From Sphingomonas sp. PAMC26645 (GTDB taxonomy: Bacteria > Pseudomonadota > Alphaproteobacteria > Sphingomonadales > Sphingomonadaceae): a stretch of DNA of 64,000 bases. Below are positions 43,617 through 53,085 of this stretch, one piece after another. The notes beneath the pieces are model-generated. The model was not told the DNA's origin. It did not search any database and saw only the letters and a program-made list of their open reading frames with translations. The position numbers and the translations under genes were made by a program. The DNA is taken from assembly GCF_004795835.1 (NCBI RefSeq), contig NZ_CP039249.1, forward strand, positions 1,298,501 to 1,362,500, in the 5' to 3' direction. How positions within the stretch are numbered: position 1 is the stretch's first letter; each line of letters begins with the position of its first letter.

Positions 43617-45848
43617 TCAAACAGCCGGCAACTGATCCAGCAGCTTGTCCAGCGTAATCGGGAACTCGCGCACCCGGATTCCCGTCGCATTATACACCGC
43701 GTTCGCCACCGCAGCACCTGCACCCGAAATTCCCAGCTCGCCGATCCCCTTCGCGTGGATCGGGTTCGCGTGGATGTCGCGCTCGTCGACGAAGTGGACG
43801 TCCATCTGCGGAATGTCCGCATTGGCCGGCACGTGATATTCTGCCAGATCGTGGTTCACCAGCTTGCCGGTCCGCGTATCGTGGATCAGGTCCTCGGTCA
43901 GCGCCGCGCCGATCCCGAACGTCATCCCGCCCAGACACTGCGACCGTGCGGTCTTCGCGTTGAGAACACGCCCCGCCGCGAACGACCCGAGCATCCGCCG
44001 CACCCGCGTCTCGCCGGTAACCACATTGACCGCGACCTCGGCAAAGTGCGCACCGAACCCGGCCTGCGTCGTCTCCTTCTCCTGCTTGCCCGGCTTGATA
44101 TGCCCAATAGCCTCGAGACCCTTACCGACCAGCTCGCCGATCGGCGTCGAGCGATTGTCGCCGATCGCCTTGCCGTCCTTGAGCGTAAGGCCGTCCTCAT
44201 CGACTCCCGCCGCCTTGGCCAGCTTCCCGCGCAGCATCTCGCACGCGAGATACACGGCGGTCCCCGACGACGCCGCACCCCACGAACCACCCGAACCAGC
44301 GGCGGGAGGATCGTTGGTATCGCCCAGCGACATCGTGATGTTCTCGACCGGGATGCCCAGGATCTCCGACGCGATCTGCGCCAGGATCGTGTAGCTGCCG
44401 GTGCCGATGTCGGTCATCGCCGACGACACCGTCGCCGAGCCGTCCGGGTGGATCTCGACCTTGGCGGACGATTCCTGCATCATGTTGCCGCGCACCGCCG
44501 AGGCGACGCCCATGCCGATCAGCCACTCGCCCTCGCGGCGCGTGCCGGCCTTCTGCCGCTTGTCCCAACCGAACTTCTTCGCGCCCTCGTCGAGCGCGCG
44601 CGTCAGGTTGCGCGACGAATAGGGCACGTCCTTCTCGGGGTCGATCTTCGGATCGTTGCGCTTGCGCAGCTCGATCGGATCCATCTCGAGCTTCTCGGCC
44701 AGTTCGTCCATCGCGCCTTCGAGCGCGAGCATCCCGACCGCCTCGCCCGGCGCGCGCATCGAGCCCGACAGCACGAAGTTCAGATCGACCACCTCATGCG
44801 TGATCAGCCGGTTCTCGCCGCCATACAGCATGTGCGTGCCGATGCCCGCAGGCTCGAAATAATCCTCGGTCGACTGGTTCGACGTCAGCGTCTCGTGACC
44901 GATCGCCGACAGCTTGCCGTCCGCATCCGCCGCCAGCCGCACACGCTGCTCGGTATTCGACCGACGCACGGTAGCCTCGAACACCTGCGGTCGCGACATC
45001 ACCGCCTTGACCGGACGGCCAAGCTGCTTCGCCGCGATCGCCGCCGCGACGCTCTCGGGTGCGATGCCGAGCTTCGATCCGAACCCGCCGCCAATATAGC
45101 GCGCGATGATCCGCACCTTCTTCTCCGACAGCCCCAGCGACTTCGCCAGCTGCTGCGCGTCCGACGTCGGCATCTGGTACGCGCCGTACAGCGACAGCGA
45201 GCCGTCCTCTTCCCACACCGCGGTCGAGGCATGCGGCTCCATCGCCGCCGAATTCTGGCTCGGCGTGACATAGGTCGAATCGATCTTCACCGCCGCCTCG
45301 GCCATCGCCTTGTCGACATCGCCCTGCTTGAAATGCGCCGGCGTCGCATCGTCCGGCGGCGTCCGGGTCTCGTCGCGGTACGCGGCGAAGTCGTACTGTC
45401 CCTCGGCCTCGTCATATTCGATCGGCAGGCGCGCCGCGGCATCGCGCGCGACCTCGAAGCTCTCGGCGAGCACGATCGCGACGATCTGCCCAAAGAACGC
45501 GATGTCCTTCACACCCTGCGTAGGTGCATCGGTCGCGCCGCCCTGCGCCGAGACACGGATGAACTGGTCGAAATCGGTGACGACGTCGATTACGCCGGGG
45601 ATCGCCTTGACCGCGTCGACGTCGATCGAGACGACCTTGCCCGCCGAAATCTTCGTGCCGACCAGCACGCCATACGCCATGTTCGCGAACTGGTATTCCG
45701 CGGCATAGGTAGCCGTCCCGGTGACCTTCAGCGGCCCGTCGATCCGGTCGAGCGGCTTGCCGATGACGCCCTGGACGCCCGTATCCAGAAGACTGTCCGG
45801 ATGCGGCTTGTCCATCGTCAGGCTATTCGTAGTGCCAAGACCAAACAT
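43617..45848 (-). CDS. Molybdenum hydroxylase large subunit, first copy (PaoC type)
   Basis: 743 residues. Starts MFGLGTTNSLTMDKPHPDS with GGGAG-type SD (GGGAG about 8 bp before). Motifs: KVTGTATYAAEYQFAN, GGGFGSKLGIAPESVAAAIA near residue 260, SGSMRAPGEAVGMLALEGAM near residue 370, TDIGTGSYTILAQIASEILG, and the catalytic C-terminus HAKGIGELGISGAGAAVANA. Two bases separate its start from the FAD-subunit stop, so it is the canonical third subunit of a PaoABC-like enzyme. Confidence 0.94.
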   Translation of the reverse strand: MFGLGTTNSLTMDKPHPDSLLDTGVQGVIGKPLDRIDGPLKVTGTATYAAEYQFANMAYGVLVGTKISAGKVVSIDVDAVKAIPGVIDVVTDFDQFIRVSAQGGATDAPTQGVKDIAFFGQIVAIVLAESFEVARDAAARLPIEYDEAEGQYDFAAYRDETRTPPDDATPAHFKQGDVDKAMAEAAVKIDSTYVTPSQNSAAMEPHASTAVWEEDGSLSLYGAYQMPTSDAQQLAKSLGLSEKKVRIIARYIGGGFGSKLGIAPESVAAAIAAKQLGRPVKAVMSRPQVFEATVRRSNTEQRVRLAADADGKLSAIGHETLTSNQSTEDYFEPAGIGTHMLYGGENRLITHEVVDLNFVLSGSMRAPGEAVGMLALEGAMDELAEKLEMDPIELRKRNDPKIDPEKDVPYSSRNLTRALDEGAKKFGWDKRQKAGTRREGEWLIGMGVASAVRGNMMQESSAKVEIHPDGSATVSSAMTDIGTGSYTILAQIASEILGIPVENITMSLGDTNDPPAAGSGGSWGAASSGTAVYLACEMLRGKLAKAAGVDEDGLTLKDGKAIGDNRSTPIGELVGKGLEAIGHIKPGKQEKETTQAGFGAHFAEVAVNVVTGETRVRRMLGSFAAGRVLNAKTARSQCLGGMTFGIGAALTEDLIHDTRTGKLVNHDLAEYHVPANADIPQMDVHFVDERDIHANPIHAKGIGELGISGAGAAVANAVYNATGIRVREFPITLDKLLDQLPAV

Positions 45849-45850
45849 GC

Positions 45851-46831
45851 TTATGCTCCCGTGACGTTGCGCAGCGTCGCGATCAGCGTGCGACGGGCGA
45901 GGGGGATCTTGAAGTCGTTCGAGCCATAGCCCTTGGCGTCGGCGAGCAGCGCGGTCGCCGCAGCCTCGAACACGGCATCGGACGGCGCCTTGCCGACCAG
46001 GGCCGCCTCGACCGCCGGGTTGCGCCACGGCATCGGCCCGAGCCCACCGAACGCGAGCGAGGCCGACGCAATCACGCCGTCCTGCACGTCGACGATCGCT
46101 GCAACGGAGACGAGCGCGAAGGCATAGGACGCACGATCGCGGACCTTACGGTATTCCTGCTTGCCCTTGACCGGTGCCGGCAGCTCGATGTGCGTGATCA
46201 GTTCACCCGCTTCGAGCGCGTTCTCGATCTGCGGCGTATCGCCCGGCAGGCGATAGAAGTCGTGGATCGAGATCCGCCGACGATCGCCATCCGCCTTCAG
46301 CGTCACGATCGTCGCGTCGAGCGCGCGCATCGCCACCGCCATGTCGCTTGGGTGCGTCGCGATGCAGTGCTCGCTCGTCCCCAGCACGGCGAGGATGCGG
46401 TTGAAGCCACCGATCGCCGAACAGCCGCTGCCCGGCTCGCGCTTGTTGCAGGCCGCGGCCGTGTCGTAGAAATAATAGCACCGCGTCCGCTGGAGCAGAT
46501 TGCCCCCGGTCGACGCCTTGTTGCGCAACTGCCCGCTCGCACCCGCCAGCAACGCGCGGCTCAGTACCTCGTATCTCGCGACGACGCGGCGATCGGCGGC
46601 GAGATCGCTGTTCGGCACCAGCGCACCGATCGTCAGCCCGCCATCCTCGCGCTCCTCGATCTTCGCGAGATCGAGCCGCGAGATGTCGACCAGCTTGTCC
46701 GGCGTCTCGACCTGCAACTTCATCAGGTCGAGCAGGTTCGTACCGCCCGCGATGAACTTTGCACCAACAGTATCGATATCCTTGACCGCAGCCTCGGGCG
46801 TAGCGGGCTTCTCGTACGTGAAGGTCTTCAT
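45851..46831 (-). CDS. Molybdenum hydroxylase FAD-binding subunit (PaoB type) with extra Cys cluster
   Basis: 326 residues. FAD-binding [20 protein letters not shown] near residue 23 and GNLLQRTRC near residue 110. An insertion with Cys at about residues 118, 128, 137 and 156 ([23 protein letters not shown]) matches the [4Fe-4S] loop known in PaoB and 4-hydroxybenzoyl-CoA reductase. CO-dehydrogenase C-terminal domain from about residue 215. Transfers electrons to an acceptor. ATG overlaps the FeS-subunit stop (ATGA). Confidence 0.93.
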   Translation of the reverse strand: MKTFTYEKPATPEAAVKDIDTVGAKFIAGGTNLLDLMKLQVETPDKLVDISRLDLAKIEEREDGGLTIGALVPNSDLAADRRVVARYEVLSRALLAGASGQLRNKASTGGNLLQRTRCYYFYDTAAACNKREPGSGCSAIGGFNRILAVLGTSEHCIATHPSDMAVAMRALDATIVTLKADGDRRRISIHDFYRLPGDTPQIENALEAGELITHIELPAPVKGKQEYRKVRDRASYAFALVSVAAIVDVQDGVIASASLAFGGLGPMPWRNPAVEAALVGKAPSDAVFEAAATALLADAKGYGSNDFKIPLARRTLIATLRNVTGA

Positions 46832-47391
46832 GCCACCAGCTCCCCGCGCGCGTTGGCTTCCATCGCGGCGTCCTTCTCGTCCGCGGTCCGGCCTGCGGGC
46901 TCGGCACCACCGACTTCGCGGATCGCATCGACAATGTTCGGATACGCGGCGCAACGGCACAGATTGCCGCTCATCCGCTCGGAAATTTCGGCATCGTCGA
47001 ACTTCGGATCGGTCAGGTCGCCCGACGCATGGCTGGCCCAGCCCTTCTTGACCTCGTCGAGCATGCCGACCGCCGAACAGATCTGCCCCGGCGTGCAATA
47101 TCCGCACTGATAGCCGTCATGCCGCACGAACGCGTCCTGCAATGCGTGCAGGTTGCCCGGCTGGCCGATACCTTCGATCGTCGTGATCTCGTCGTCCTGG
47201 TGCATCACCGCAAGCGTCAGGCAGGAATTGACGCGGCGCCCGTTGATCAGCACCGTGCACGCGCCGCACTGGCCGTGATCGCAGCCCTTCTTCGAGCCCG
47301 TCAGCCCGAGATGCTCGCGGCACAGGTCGAGCACCGACGTGCGAATATCGGGCTCGGCGTCATATGATTGACCATTGATCGTGAAATGCAT
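46828..47391 (-). CDS. Molybdenum hydroxylase 2Fe-2S subunit (PaoA type), no Tat signal
   Basis: 187 residues. Plant-type [2Fe-2S] site (Cys near 37, 42, 45 and 57, [17 protein letters not shown]) and a second, alpha-helical cluster domain with [18 protein letters not shown] and [16 protein letters not shown]. coli PaoA carries an N-terminal Tat signal; this protein begins directly [15 protein letters not shown] and has none, so the enzyme is probably cytosolic. First gene of the operon. Divergent from the GDPD gene with 57 bp between. Confidence 0.94.
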   Translation of the reverse strand: MHFTINGQSYDAEPDIRTSVLDLCREHLGLTGSKKGCDHGQCGACTVLINGRRVNSCLTLAVMHQDDEITTIEGIGQPGNLHALQDAFVRHDGYQCGYCTPGQICSAVGMLDEVKKGWASHASGDLTDPKFDDAEISERMSGNLCRCAAYPNIVDAIREVGGAEPAGRTADEKDAAMEANARGELVA

Positions 47392-47448
47392 GGCGGTGCC
47401 CCTGGTTGAATGTGCCGGGAATGTACGGATTTCGAGGACTCAACGCCG

Positions 47449-48537
47449 ATGCGACCGATCGTTTCCTATTGCGACAAGCTCTCACACATCGGCGCGCTGG
47501 CGCTCGTCGCGGCAAGCGGGCAAGCTGCCGCGATGACGCCAGCTTCTCCCCGATTGTCGCCCCCGATCGTCATTGCGCATCGCGGCGCCAGCGGTCTTCG
47601 CCCCGAGCATACGCTGGCGGCCTATTCGCTCGCGATCGACCAGGGCGCGGACTTCATCGAGCCCGATCTTGTCCCGACCAAGGACGACGTTCTCGTCGCG
47701 CGCCACGAGAACAATATCGCGGAAACGACCAACGTCGCCGACCATCCCGAGTTCGCAGGCCGGAAAACCACCAAGACGATCGACGGCCAGACGATGACCG
47801 GCTGGTTCGTCGAGGACTTCACGCTCGCCGAACTGAAGACGCTGCGCGCGAAGGAGCGCCTGCCCAAGCTCCGCCCCGCGAACACCGCCTATGACGGCCA
47901 GTTCCAGATCCCCACGCTCGCCGAGATCATCGCACTCGCCAAGCGCCGCACCACCGAGACGGGCCGGACGATCGGCATTTATCCCGAGACCAAGCACCCG
48001 ACCTATTTCGCCAAGATCGGCCACCCGACCGACGCGAAACTGGTCGCCGAACTGCGCGAGGCCGGCTGGGATTCGGCCAAGGCGCCGGTGTTCATCCAGT
48101 CGTTCGAGGTCGCCAACCTCCAGCGCCTGCACAAGATGACGAAGGTCCGCCTGATCCAGCTCATGGACGGGGAGGGCGGTCCCGCCGACGGCGCGCAGCC
48201 GAGCTACAAGGCGATGATCACGCCCGAGGGCCTGAAGGCGGTCGCCTCCTACGCCTACGGCATCGGCCCCAACAAGAGCATGCTGTGGACTGACGCGACC
48301 CCCACCACGCTGGTCGCCGACGCGCACGCGGCCGGCCTGCGGGTCCACCCCTGGACCTACCGCGCCGAAAACTATTTCGAACCGACCCGCTTCCGCCGCG
48401 GCACCGACCCCGCCGCCCACGGCGACATCGCCGCGGAGATCGACGCAGGTCTTGGACAAGGTATCGACGGTTTCTTCACCGACTTTCCGCTATACGGGAG
48501 CCAGGCGCGCGATCGGTCCCGCGCAGGAGTGAAGTAA
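47449..48537 (+). CDS. Glycerophosphodiester phosphodiesterase
   Basis: 362 residues. Weak signal sequence (ALALVAASGQAAA) then the GDPD core: IVIAHRGASGLRPEHTLAAY near residue 40, DFIEPDLVPTKDDVLVARHE near residue 67 with the metal-binding Glu, Asp and His, ETKHPTYF near residue 181, and late FTDFPLYG. Hydrolyses glycerophosphodiesters to glycerol 3-phosphate plus alcohol, probably in the periplasm, GlpQ-like. Start ATG 47449 chosen over 47410 because it puts the hydrophobic leader nearer the N-terminus. Followed without a gap by a small lipoprotein gene. Confidence 0.92.
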   Translation: MRPIVSYCDKLSHIGALALVAASGQAAAMTPASPRLSPPIVIAHRGASGLRPEHTLAAYSLAIDQGADFIEPDLVPTKDDVLVARHENNIAETTNVADHPEFAGRKTTKTIDGQTMTGWFVEDFTLAELKTLRAKERLPKLRPANTAYDGQFQIPTLAEIIALAKRRTTETGRTIGIYPETKHPTYFAKIGHPTDAKLVAELREAGWDSAKAPVFIQSFEVANLQRLHKMTKVRLIQLMDGEGGPADGAQPSYKAMITPEGLKAVASYAYGIGPNKSMLWTDATPTTLVADAHAAGLRVHPWTYRAENYFEPTRFRRGTDPAAHGDIAAEIDAGLGQGIDGFFTDFPLYGSQARDRSRAGVK

Positions 48538-48816
48538 ATGCGTAAGGTTCTTCCCGTACTCGCGGTGCTGCCGTTCCTCGTAAGTGGCTGCATCAGCACG
48601 GCAACCTCGATCGTGAAGGCACCGTTCCAGGTCGCCGGCAAGGCGGTCGACTGGACGACGACCAGCCAGGAAGAATCGGACCGCAACTACGGCAAGAAGA
48701 TGCGCAAGCAGGAAGCCGAAGAGGGCAAACAGCGCAAGGAACTGGCTAAACGCTGCAAGCGCGACCCGCAGCGCTCGGAATGCGGCCAGTACCAAGGCTA
48801 TCGCGCCGGCAACTAA
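48538..48816 (+). CDS. Small lipoprotein of unknown function
   Basis: 92 residues. Signal MRKVLPVLAVLPFLVSG then Cys (lipobox LVSGC near residue 18), then a charged region rich in Lys, Arg and Glu (SDRNYGKKMRKQEAEEGKQ) that may form a helix, and two more Cys near the end. No family recognised. Begins at the base after the GDPD stop, so it is co-transcribed with it. Confidence 0.8.
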   Translation: MRKVLPVLAVLPFLVSGCISTATSIVKAPFQVAGKAVDWTTTSQEESDRNYGKKMRKQEAEEGKQRKELAKRCKRDPQRSECGQYQGYRAGN

Positions 48817-48827
48817 GCTCCCTTCTA

Positions 48828-48926
48828 CCACCCCGGCGAAGGCCGGGGCCCAGTTGGGAAACAGAAGTAACTTAGCGCTGCGCTCAGTCAGCAACGTCCC
48901 CCAACTGGACCCCGGCCTCTGCACGG
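48828..48926 (+). repeat. Family A element A6 (decaying right arm)
   Basis: Left arm CCACCCCGGCGAAGGCCGGG intact; the right arm reads CCAACTGGACCCCGGCCTCTGCACGG, with mismatches and no GGGGTGG end. Loop GAAACAGAAGTAACTTAGCG to AACGTCCCC keeps the family motifs (plus orientation). Confidence 0.85.
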
Positions 48927-48934
48927 AAAATGGC

Positions 48935-49651
48935 CTAGTCCGCCAAAGCCTTCGCCACCGCGATCAGCACCGCCGGTTTCAGCTGCACGCCGAGATGCCC
49001 GCTCCGAACCTCCACGGCACGCCCCGCCGCGTCGTGGCATATGAACCCGTTGACCAACCCGTCCGACCGGCTCCAGATCGCGGTCGACCGTATCGGCAGC
49101 GGCGCGGCAATCGCCGCGCTGCGCGCGATCACCGCCGGATCGTCGAGCCGCTCGCCCGTCATCCATTCAAACGCTCGCCAGACGTTGGTCGCCTTGGCAG
49201 AGCCCGCAAAAGGCGAGCTGACCGTGATCACGGCCCGAACCAGATCGGGACGTTGGTGCGCGACCAAGCGCGCCATGATCCCTCCGAGACTCACCCCGAC
49301 GAGCGTGACCGGCCCGGTTTGCGCTGCCAGCGCCGCGATCCGCGCTATCAAGTGCTCGGCCTCCACGCCGACCGTCCGCACGCCGAGATTGCGCCCCAAT
49401 CCCCAGCCGGTCGCGCGGTAGCCGAGCCTTTTCAGATAGCCCCGCATCACGAAGTTCGAGCGGTCGGTGTTGAACAGCCCCGGAAGCACCATCACCGCCC
49501 TCCCGTCACCGCGAGGTACCGCAGCCAGCGCCGGACGATGGCGCCACCATGTTGCAACCGTCCACGCCGCGCGCGGCAACTCTGCCGCCCAAAGCGCTTT
49601 TGACGGCGGCTTCAAAACCACCCCATCACAGTAACCGGAAACGGCGTCCAA
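48935..49651 (-). CDS. Alpha/beta-hydrolase (esterase/lipase-like)
   Basis: 238 residues. RAVMVLPGLFNTDRSNFVMR near residue 50 is the first strand and oxyanion loop; VTLVGVSLGGIMARLVAHQR near residue 115 holds the nucleophile elbow G-x-S-x-G. Later Asp (SRSDGLVNGF) and His (SGHLGVQL) complete a plausible triad. Start ATG 49651 lies inside the upstream DUF2459 gene (40-bp overlap); GTG 49621 is an alternative. Substrate unknown; no signal peptide. Confidence 0.85.
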   Translation of the reverse strand: MDAVSGYCDGVVLKPPSKALWAAELPRAAWTVATWWRHRPALAAVPRGDGRAVMVLPGLFNTDRSNFVMRGYLKRLGYRATGWGLGRNLGVRTVGVEAEHLIARIAALAAQTGPVTLVGVSLGGIMARLVAHQRPDLVRAVITVSSPFAGSAKATNVWRAFEWMTGERLDDPAVIARSAAIAAPLPIRSTAIWSRSDGLVNGFICHDAAGRAVEVRSGHLGVQLKPAVLIAVAKALAD

Positions 49652-50277
49652 GCTCCAACCTTCACCCCCGCAAACCGAAGCGCATCACCCGTCCAGCTGT
49701 TACACGTCCGCACCGCGCTATAGCGCCCGTTGGCATCATAAAACGCATCATACCCTGCATACCCCGGATACCGCGCACCCCCGTCGCGAAAGCTCGCCCG
49801 GATATACGCCGCCAACCGCCGATACTGCGCGGGCGTCACCACGATCTCCCGAGCCCCATCGCCCGCGCGCGGCCTCGGCAGATGATCGACATGCATCAAC
49901 GTCCGATTACTCCCGACCGCCGAAGCAATCACCGTCCGCAGCTTCACGTCCGCCCAGGTCGGCGTCTCTAGATAAAACGTCTTCTCCCCCCACCCGAACG
50001 ACACATGATCGAACGCGCCAAACCGCGGATCACGCAGATCCTCCGCCCGAGCCACCCCGCGCCAGTCCACTCCCGCCGCGACCTTCGGCACGATGATCCC
50101 GGTATGCACGCCGTTGCTCTCGACGAAGATATGCACGCCCTCGACCGGCGCCCGCCAATCGCGATTGCTCGGGATCGACCCGCCGACCAGCCCCGCCACC
50201 GCATAGCTCGCGACCACTCCGAACACGGCGGCGATCGCCCGTAAAATCCATGTAACCCAACGCGTTTCCGTCTTCAT
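49612..50277 (-). CDS. DUF2459 (TIGR02117) family protein
   Basis: 221 residues. One N-terminal membrane segment (AIAAVFGVVASYAVAGLVGG, about residues 15-34), then IFVESNGVHTGIIVPKVAAG, FDHVSFGWGEKTFYLETPTW and RTCNSWTGDALRFAGVKVG, all conserved in this family. Possibly a papain-like or amidase-like fold (conserved His and Cys) but function is not established. Overlaps the start of the esterase gene. Confidence 0.9.
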   Translation of the reverse strand: MKTETRWVTWILRAIAAVFGVVASYAVAGLVGGSIPSNRDWRAPVEGVHIFVESNGVHTGIIVPKVAAGVDWRGVARAEDLRDPRFGAFDHVSFGWGEKTFYLETPTWADVKLRTVIASAVGSNRTLMHVDHLPRPRAGDGAREIVVTPAQYRRLAAYIRASFRDGGARYPGYAGYDAFYDANGRYSAVRTCNSWTGDALRFAGVKVGAWTPFPVTVMGWF

Positions 50278-50299
50278 TCCGTCATGCTAGACCAGCCGC

Positions 50300-51178
50300 A
50301 TGGCCAATGACACACACGTACTGAGCACCCCGCCCGAAGGCGCGCCCGACTGGACGATCCCGCAGAACTGGGCGGATTACACCGCGGAGGATCACGCAAC
50401 CTGGGACACGCTGTTCGCGCGCCAATCGAAGCTGCTCCCCGGCCGCGCCTCGAACGCCTGGCTGCGCGGGCTCGACGTGCTGAAGCTCTCGAAACCCGGC
50501 ATCCCCGATTTCGAAGAGCTGTCCGAGCGCCTGACCAAGCTCACCGGCTGGTCGGTCGTCGCGGTTCCCGGCCTCGTCCCCGACGACGTGTTCTTCGACC
50601 ATATGGCGAACCGGCGCTTCGTCGCCGGCAACTTCATCCGCCGCCCCGACCAGCTCGACTATTTGCAGGAACCCGACGTCTTCCACGACGTGTTCGGCCA
50701 CGTGCCGATGCTCGCCGACCCAGTCTTCGCCGACTACCTCGCCGCCTACGGCCGTGGTGGCCAGCGTGCGCTGGGCCTCGACGCGCTGAAGTATCTGGGC
50801 CGGCTCTACTGGTACACGGTCGAGTTCGGCCTGATCGCAGAACCCGAAGGCCTGCGCATCTACGGTTCCGGCATCGTCTCCAGCTATGCGGAAACGCGGT
50901 TTGCCTTGGACGACCCGAGCCCGAACCGCATCGCGCTAGACCTCGCCCGGGTGATGCGGACCGAATACCGGATCGACGATTTCCAGCAGAACTACTTCGT
51001 CATTCCGAGCTTCGAGGAGTTGTTGCGGTTGACGGTAGAGACGGACTTCGCGCCGCTGTACGAGGAACTGAAGACGCTTCCGGATATTCCCGTCGCGCGG
51101 ATCGAGCCCGGCGATGTGGTGATTACCGAGGGTACGCAGGACTACGCGACGTCGAAGGCGTCCGCTGAGACCGCATAA
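50300..51178 (+). CDS. phhA: Phenylalanine-4-hydroxylase
   Basis: Non-haem iron, pterin-dependent hydroxylation of Phe to Tyr. 292 residues, bacterial monomeric type. Iron ligands visible as HDVFGHVPML (two His near residue 129 and 134) and Glu in WYTVEFGLIAEPEG near residue 175; FSSYAETRFAL-like SSYAETRFAL further on. No pterin-recycling gene adjacent. Start ATG 50300. Confidence 0.95.
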   Translation: MANDTHVLSTPPEGAPDWTIPQNWADYTAEDHATWDTLFARQSKLLPGRASNAWLRGLDVLKLSKPGIPDFEELSERLTKLTGWSVVAVPGLVPDDVFFDHMANRRFVAGNFIRRPDQLDYLQEPDVFHDVFGHVPMLADPVFADYLAAYGRGGQRALGLDALKYLGRLYWYTVEFGLIAEPEGLRIYGSGIVSSYAETRFALDDPSPNRIALDLARVMRTEYRIDDFQQNYFVIPSFEELLRLTVETDFAPLYEELKTLPDIPVARIEPGDVVITEGTQDYATSKASAETA

Positions 51179-51193
51179 GCATCCTCTAGAAGC

Positions 51194-51287
51194 CACCACC
51201 CCGGCGAAGGCCGGGGCCCAGTTGGGATAGCGGTGCGGTTCTATCTCAAAGCTTCACCCAACTGGGCCCCGGCCTCCGCCGGGGTGG
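51194..51287. repeat. Family A element A7 (short loop)
   Basis: Arms CACCACCCCGGCGAAGGCCG and CGGCCTCCGCCGGGGTGG, inner CCCAGTTGG / CCCAACTGGG. The loop is only about 30 bp (GGATAGCGGTGC to GCTTCA) and lacks the GTAAC and ACGTCCCC motifs, so orientation is unclear; an internally deleted or different subtype. Confidence 0.87.
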
Positions 51288-51321
51288 CGGCAGAGATGGG
51301 GTGAGGGCAACCCTTCCCAAC

Positions 51322-51377
51322 TTGTTCCCCCGCGAAGGCGGGGGCCCAGACTGGGCCCCCGCCTTCGCGGGGGAACA
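51322..51377. repeat. Family B element B5 (near-perfect palindrome)
   Basis: 56 bp: TTGTTCCCCCGCGAAGGCGG, central GGCCCAGACTGGGCC, and the inverse to CGCGGGGGAACA. Nearly every base of the arms pairs. Directly follows A7, so this 223-bp gap (51179-51401) is made almost entirely of repeats. Confidence 0.92.
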
Positions 51378-51401
51378 GCCTTCTTCGGGGGAGGGCAGCC
51401 C

Positions 51402-52337
51402 TCAAATATCGAGCGCCCACCCATCACGCCCCTTGGGATCGAACGGCCCCTCCGCCACGAACCTCACCGCCCCAGCGCGCAACCGAAGCACACTCCAATC
51501 CCCCCGCCGGTCGACCGCCTCCAGCGAACACCCGCAAGCCTCATACGCCGCGACAACCCCAGCCCGCTGCGTCTCCAGCAACCCGGCAAGAACAATCGTC
51601 GCCCCCACATCCGAAATCGAAGCGATCTCCGGCGCCATCGACACCAGCGGCCCGGCAAGAATATTAGCGATAACCAGATCATACGGCGCACGAACCACGA
51701 TCGCATCGTCCAGCGTGCCGTCCGCAACCACCAGATCGATCCCCTCGACCCCGTTGAGCGCCGCATTCTCAACCGTCACATCGATCGAGACCGGATCGAT
51801 ATCCGTCCCCATCACCTTGGCCCCAGGCCAAAGATGCGCCGCCGCAAACGCCAGCAACCCCGTCCCCGTCCCGATATCGATCACGTTCGCAAACGACGCC
51901 TCCGCCAACCCGTCCAGCATAGCAAGACACCCGCTGGTCGTCTCATGATGCCCCGTCCCGAACGCCCGGCTCGCCTCGATCAGGAAAGCCCGCTGGTCCG
52001 CCGGCACCGCGCCCGAATGCGCCCCGGTATGCACGAAGAACCGCCCGACCGACAAAGGCTCCAGCCCCGCCTGGCTCATCGTCACCCAGTCCGCATCCCC
52101 CAGCCGCTCGACCGCGATCTCGGCCCCCGCCGCGCTAGGCACCAGCGCGCGCACGGCGGCGACCGTATCCGCCGCCGGCTCATGCTCGAAATACGCATCG
52201 AGCCGCCAAGACTCCACGTCGTCCTCGATCTCCTCGGTCGTCATCAACACGCCGTCGATCGTCAGATCGTCGCTCGCATCGATCGCCTCCGCCTCCGCCC
52301 GCGTGCAGGGGAGGGTGAGTTTCCAACTATCGGACAT
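51402..52337 (-). CDS. prmA: Ribosomal protein L11 methyltransferase
   Basis: Trimethylates lysines of ribosomal protein L11. 311 residues: N-terminal substrate-recognition domain, then a class I SAM-binding domain with GTGHHETTSGCLAMLDGL near residue 150, VIDIGTGTGLLAFAAAHLW motif I near residue 172, GTDIDPVSIDVTVENAALNG, and ANILAGPLVSMAPEI. Start ATG 52337 overlaps the SDR gene by 11 bp. Confidence 0.94.
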   Translation of the reverse strand: MSDSWKLTLPCTRAEAEAIDASDDLTIDGVLMTTEEIEDDVESWRLDAYFEHEPAADTVAAVRALVPSAAGAEIAVERLGDADWVTMSQAGLEPLSVGRFFVHTGAHSGAVPADQRAFLIEASRAFGTGHHETTSGCLAMLDGLAEASFANVIDIGTGTGLLAFAAAHLWPGAKVMGTDIDPVSIDVTVENAALNGVEGIDLVVADGTLDDAIVVRAPYDLVIANILAGPLVSMAPEIASISDVGATIVLAGLLETQRAGVVAAYEACGCSLEAVDRRGDWSVLRLRAGAVRFVAEGPFDPKGRDGWALDI

Positions 52338-53016
52338 AGCTCGCCCCATTCACGTCGATCACCGACCCCGTCATCGAGGCCGGCGCCTCCAACGCCAGAA
52401 ACTTCGCCGCCGCCGCGATCTCGTCAGGCGCCGCGACCCGCCCAAGCGGAATGTCCGCCAGCAACGCATCGCCGCCACGGCTCGACAGATAGTCCTCCGC
52501 CATCCCGGTCATCGTGAACCCGGGGCACACCGCAAACGCGAGGATGCCCTCCCGAGCATACCCCCGGGCGATCGTCTTGGTCATCGCCACCATACCGGCC
52601 TTCGACGCGGCATAATGCCAATGCGCCGGCGAATCCCCGCGATACGCCGCCCGGCTCGCGATATTCACGATCCGCCCGCCAACCCCGCGAGCCTGCCAGT
52701 GCAGCACCGCCAACCGACAAAGCTCGGCCGACGCGGTCAGGTTGATCCGCATCGTCCGCTCCCACTGCGCGGTCCAGTCGTCATCGGCGAGCGGTGCCGC
52801 CTCGAACACGCCAGCATTGTTGATCAGCACGTCGATCGCGCCGCCCGCCTGCTCGAGCGCAGCGTTCCACAACGCAGTCGGCCCCGTAGGATCGCTGAAG
52901 TCGGCCGGGATACCGCTGGCGGTCCCATGCCCGATGACGGTCGCGCCCGCGTCGGTCAGCGCCGCATGAATGGCCGCGCCGATACCGCGGCTGGAGCCTG
53001 TAAGAAGAATGGTCAT
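52327..53016 (-). CDS. Short-chain dehydrogenase/reductase (FabG-like)
   Basis: 229 residues. NAD(P)-binding TILLTGSSRGIGAAIHAAL at the N-terminus, NNAGVFEAAPL near residue 66, catalytic Ser-Tyr-Lys seen as NIASRAAYRGDS, HYAASKAGMVAMTK (Y near residue 135, Lys 4 later), and the C-terminal GSVIDVNGASYVR. Resembles FabG-type 3-oxoacyl reductases but no fatty-acid gene is nearby, so substrate is unknown. Confidence 0.92.
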   Translation of the reverse strand: MTILLTGSSRGIGAAIHAALTDAGATVIGHGTASGIPADFSDPTGPTALWNAALEQAGGAIDVLINNAGVFEAAPLADDDWTAQWERTMRINLTASAELCRLAVLHWQARGVGGRIVNIASRAAYRGDSPAHWHYAASKAGMVAMTKTIARGYAREGILAFAVCPGFTMTGMAEDYLSSRGGDALLADIPLGRVAAPDEIAAAAKFLALEAPASMTGSVIDVNGASYVR

Positions 53017-53085
53017 GCCGCACCTCTAGCGCGCGCTACGCCGCCTCGTCACGCCAATCCCGCACCCACGGACGATAGCCCGCGC

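Noticed and set aside
43416..45929. Very long plus-strand open frame (about 837 residues) across the first Mo-subunit gene
   Set aside because: Antisense to a clearly conserved enzyme; its product is Arg/His-rich with no domain, a typical GC-rich shadow.
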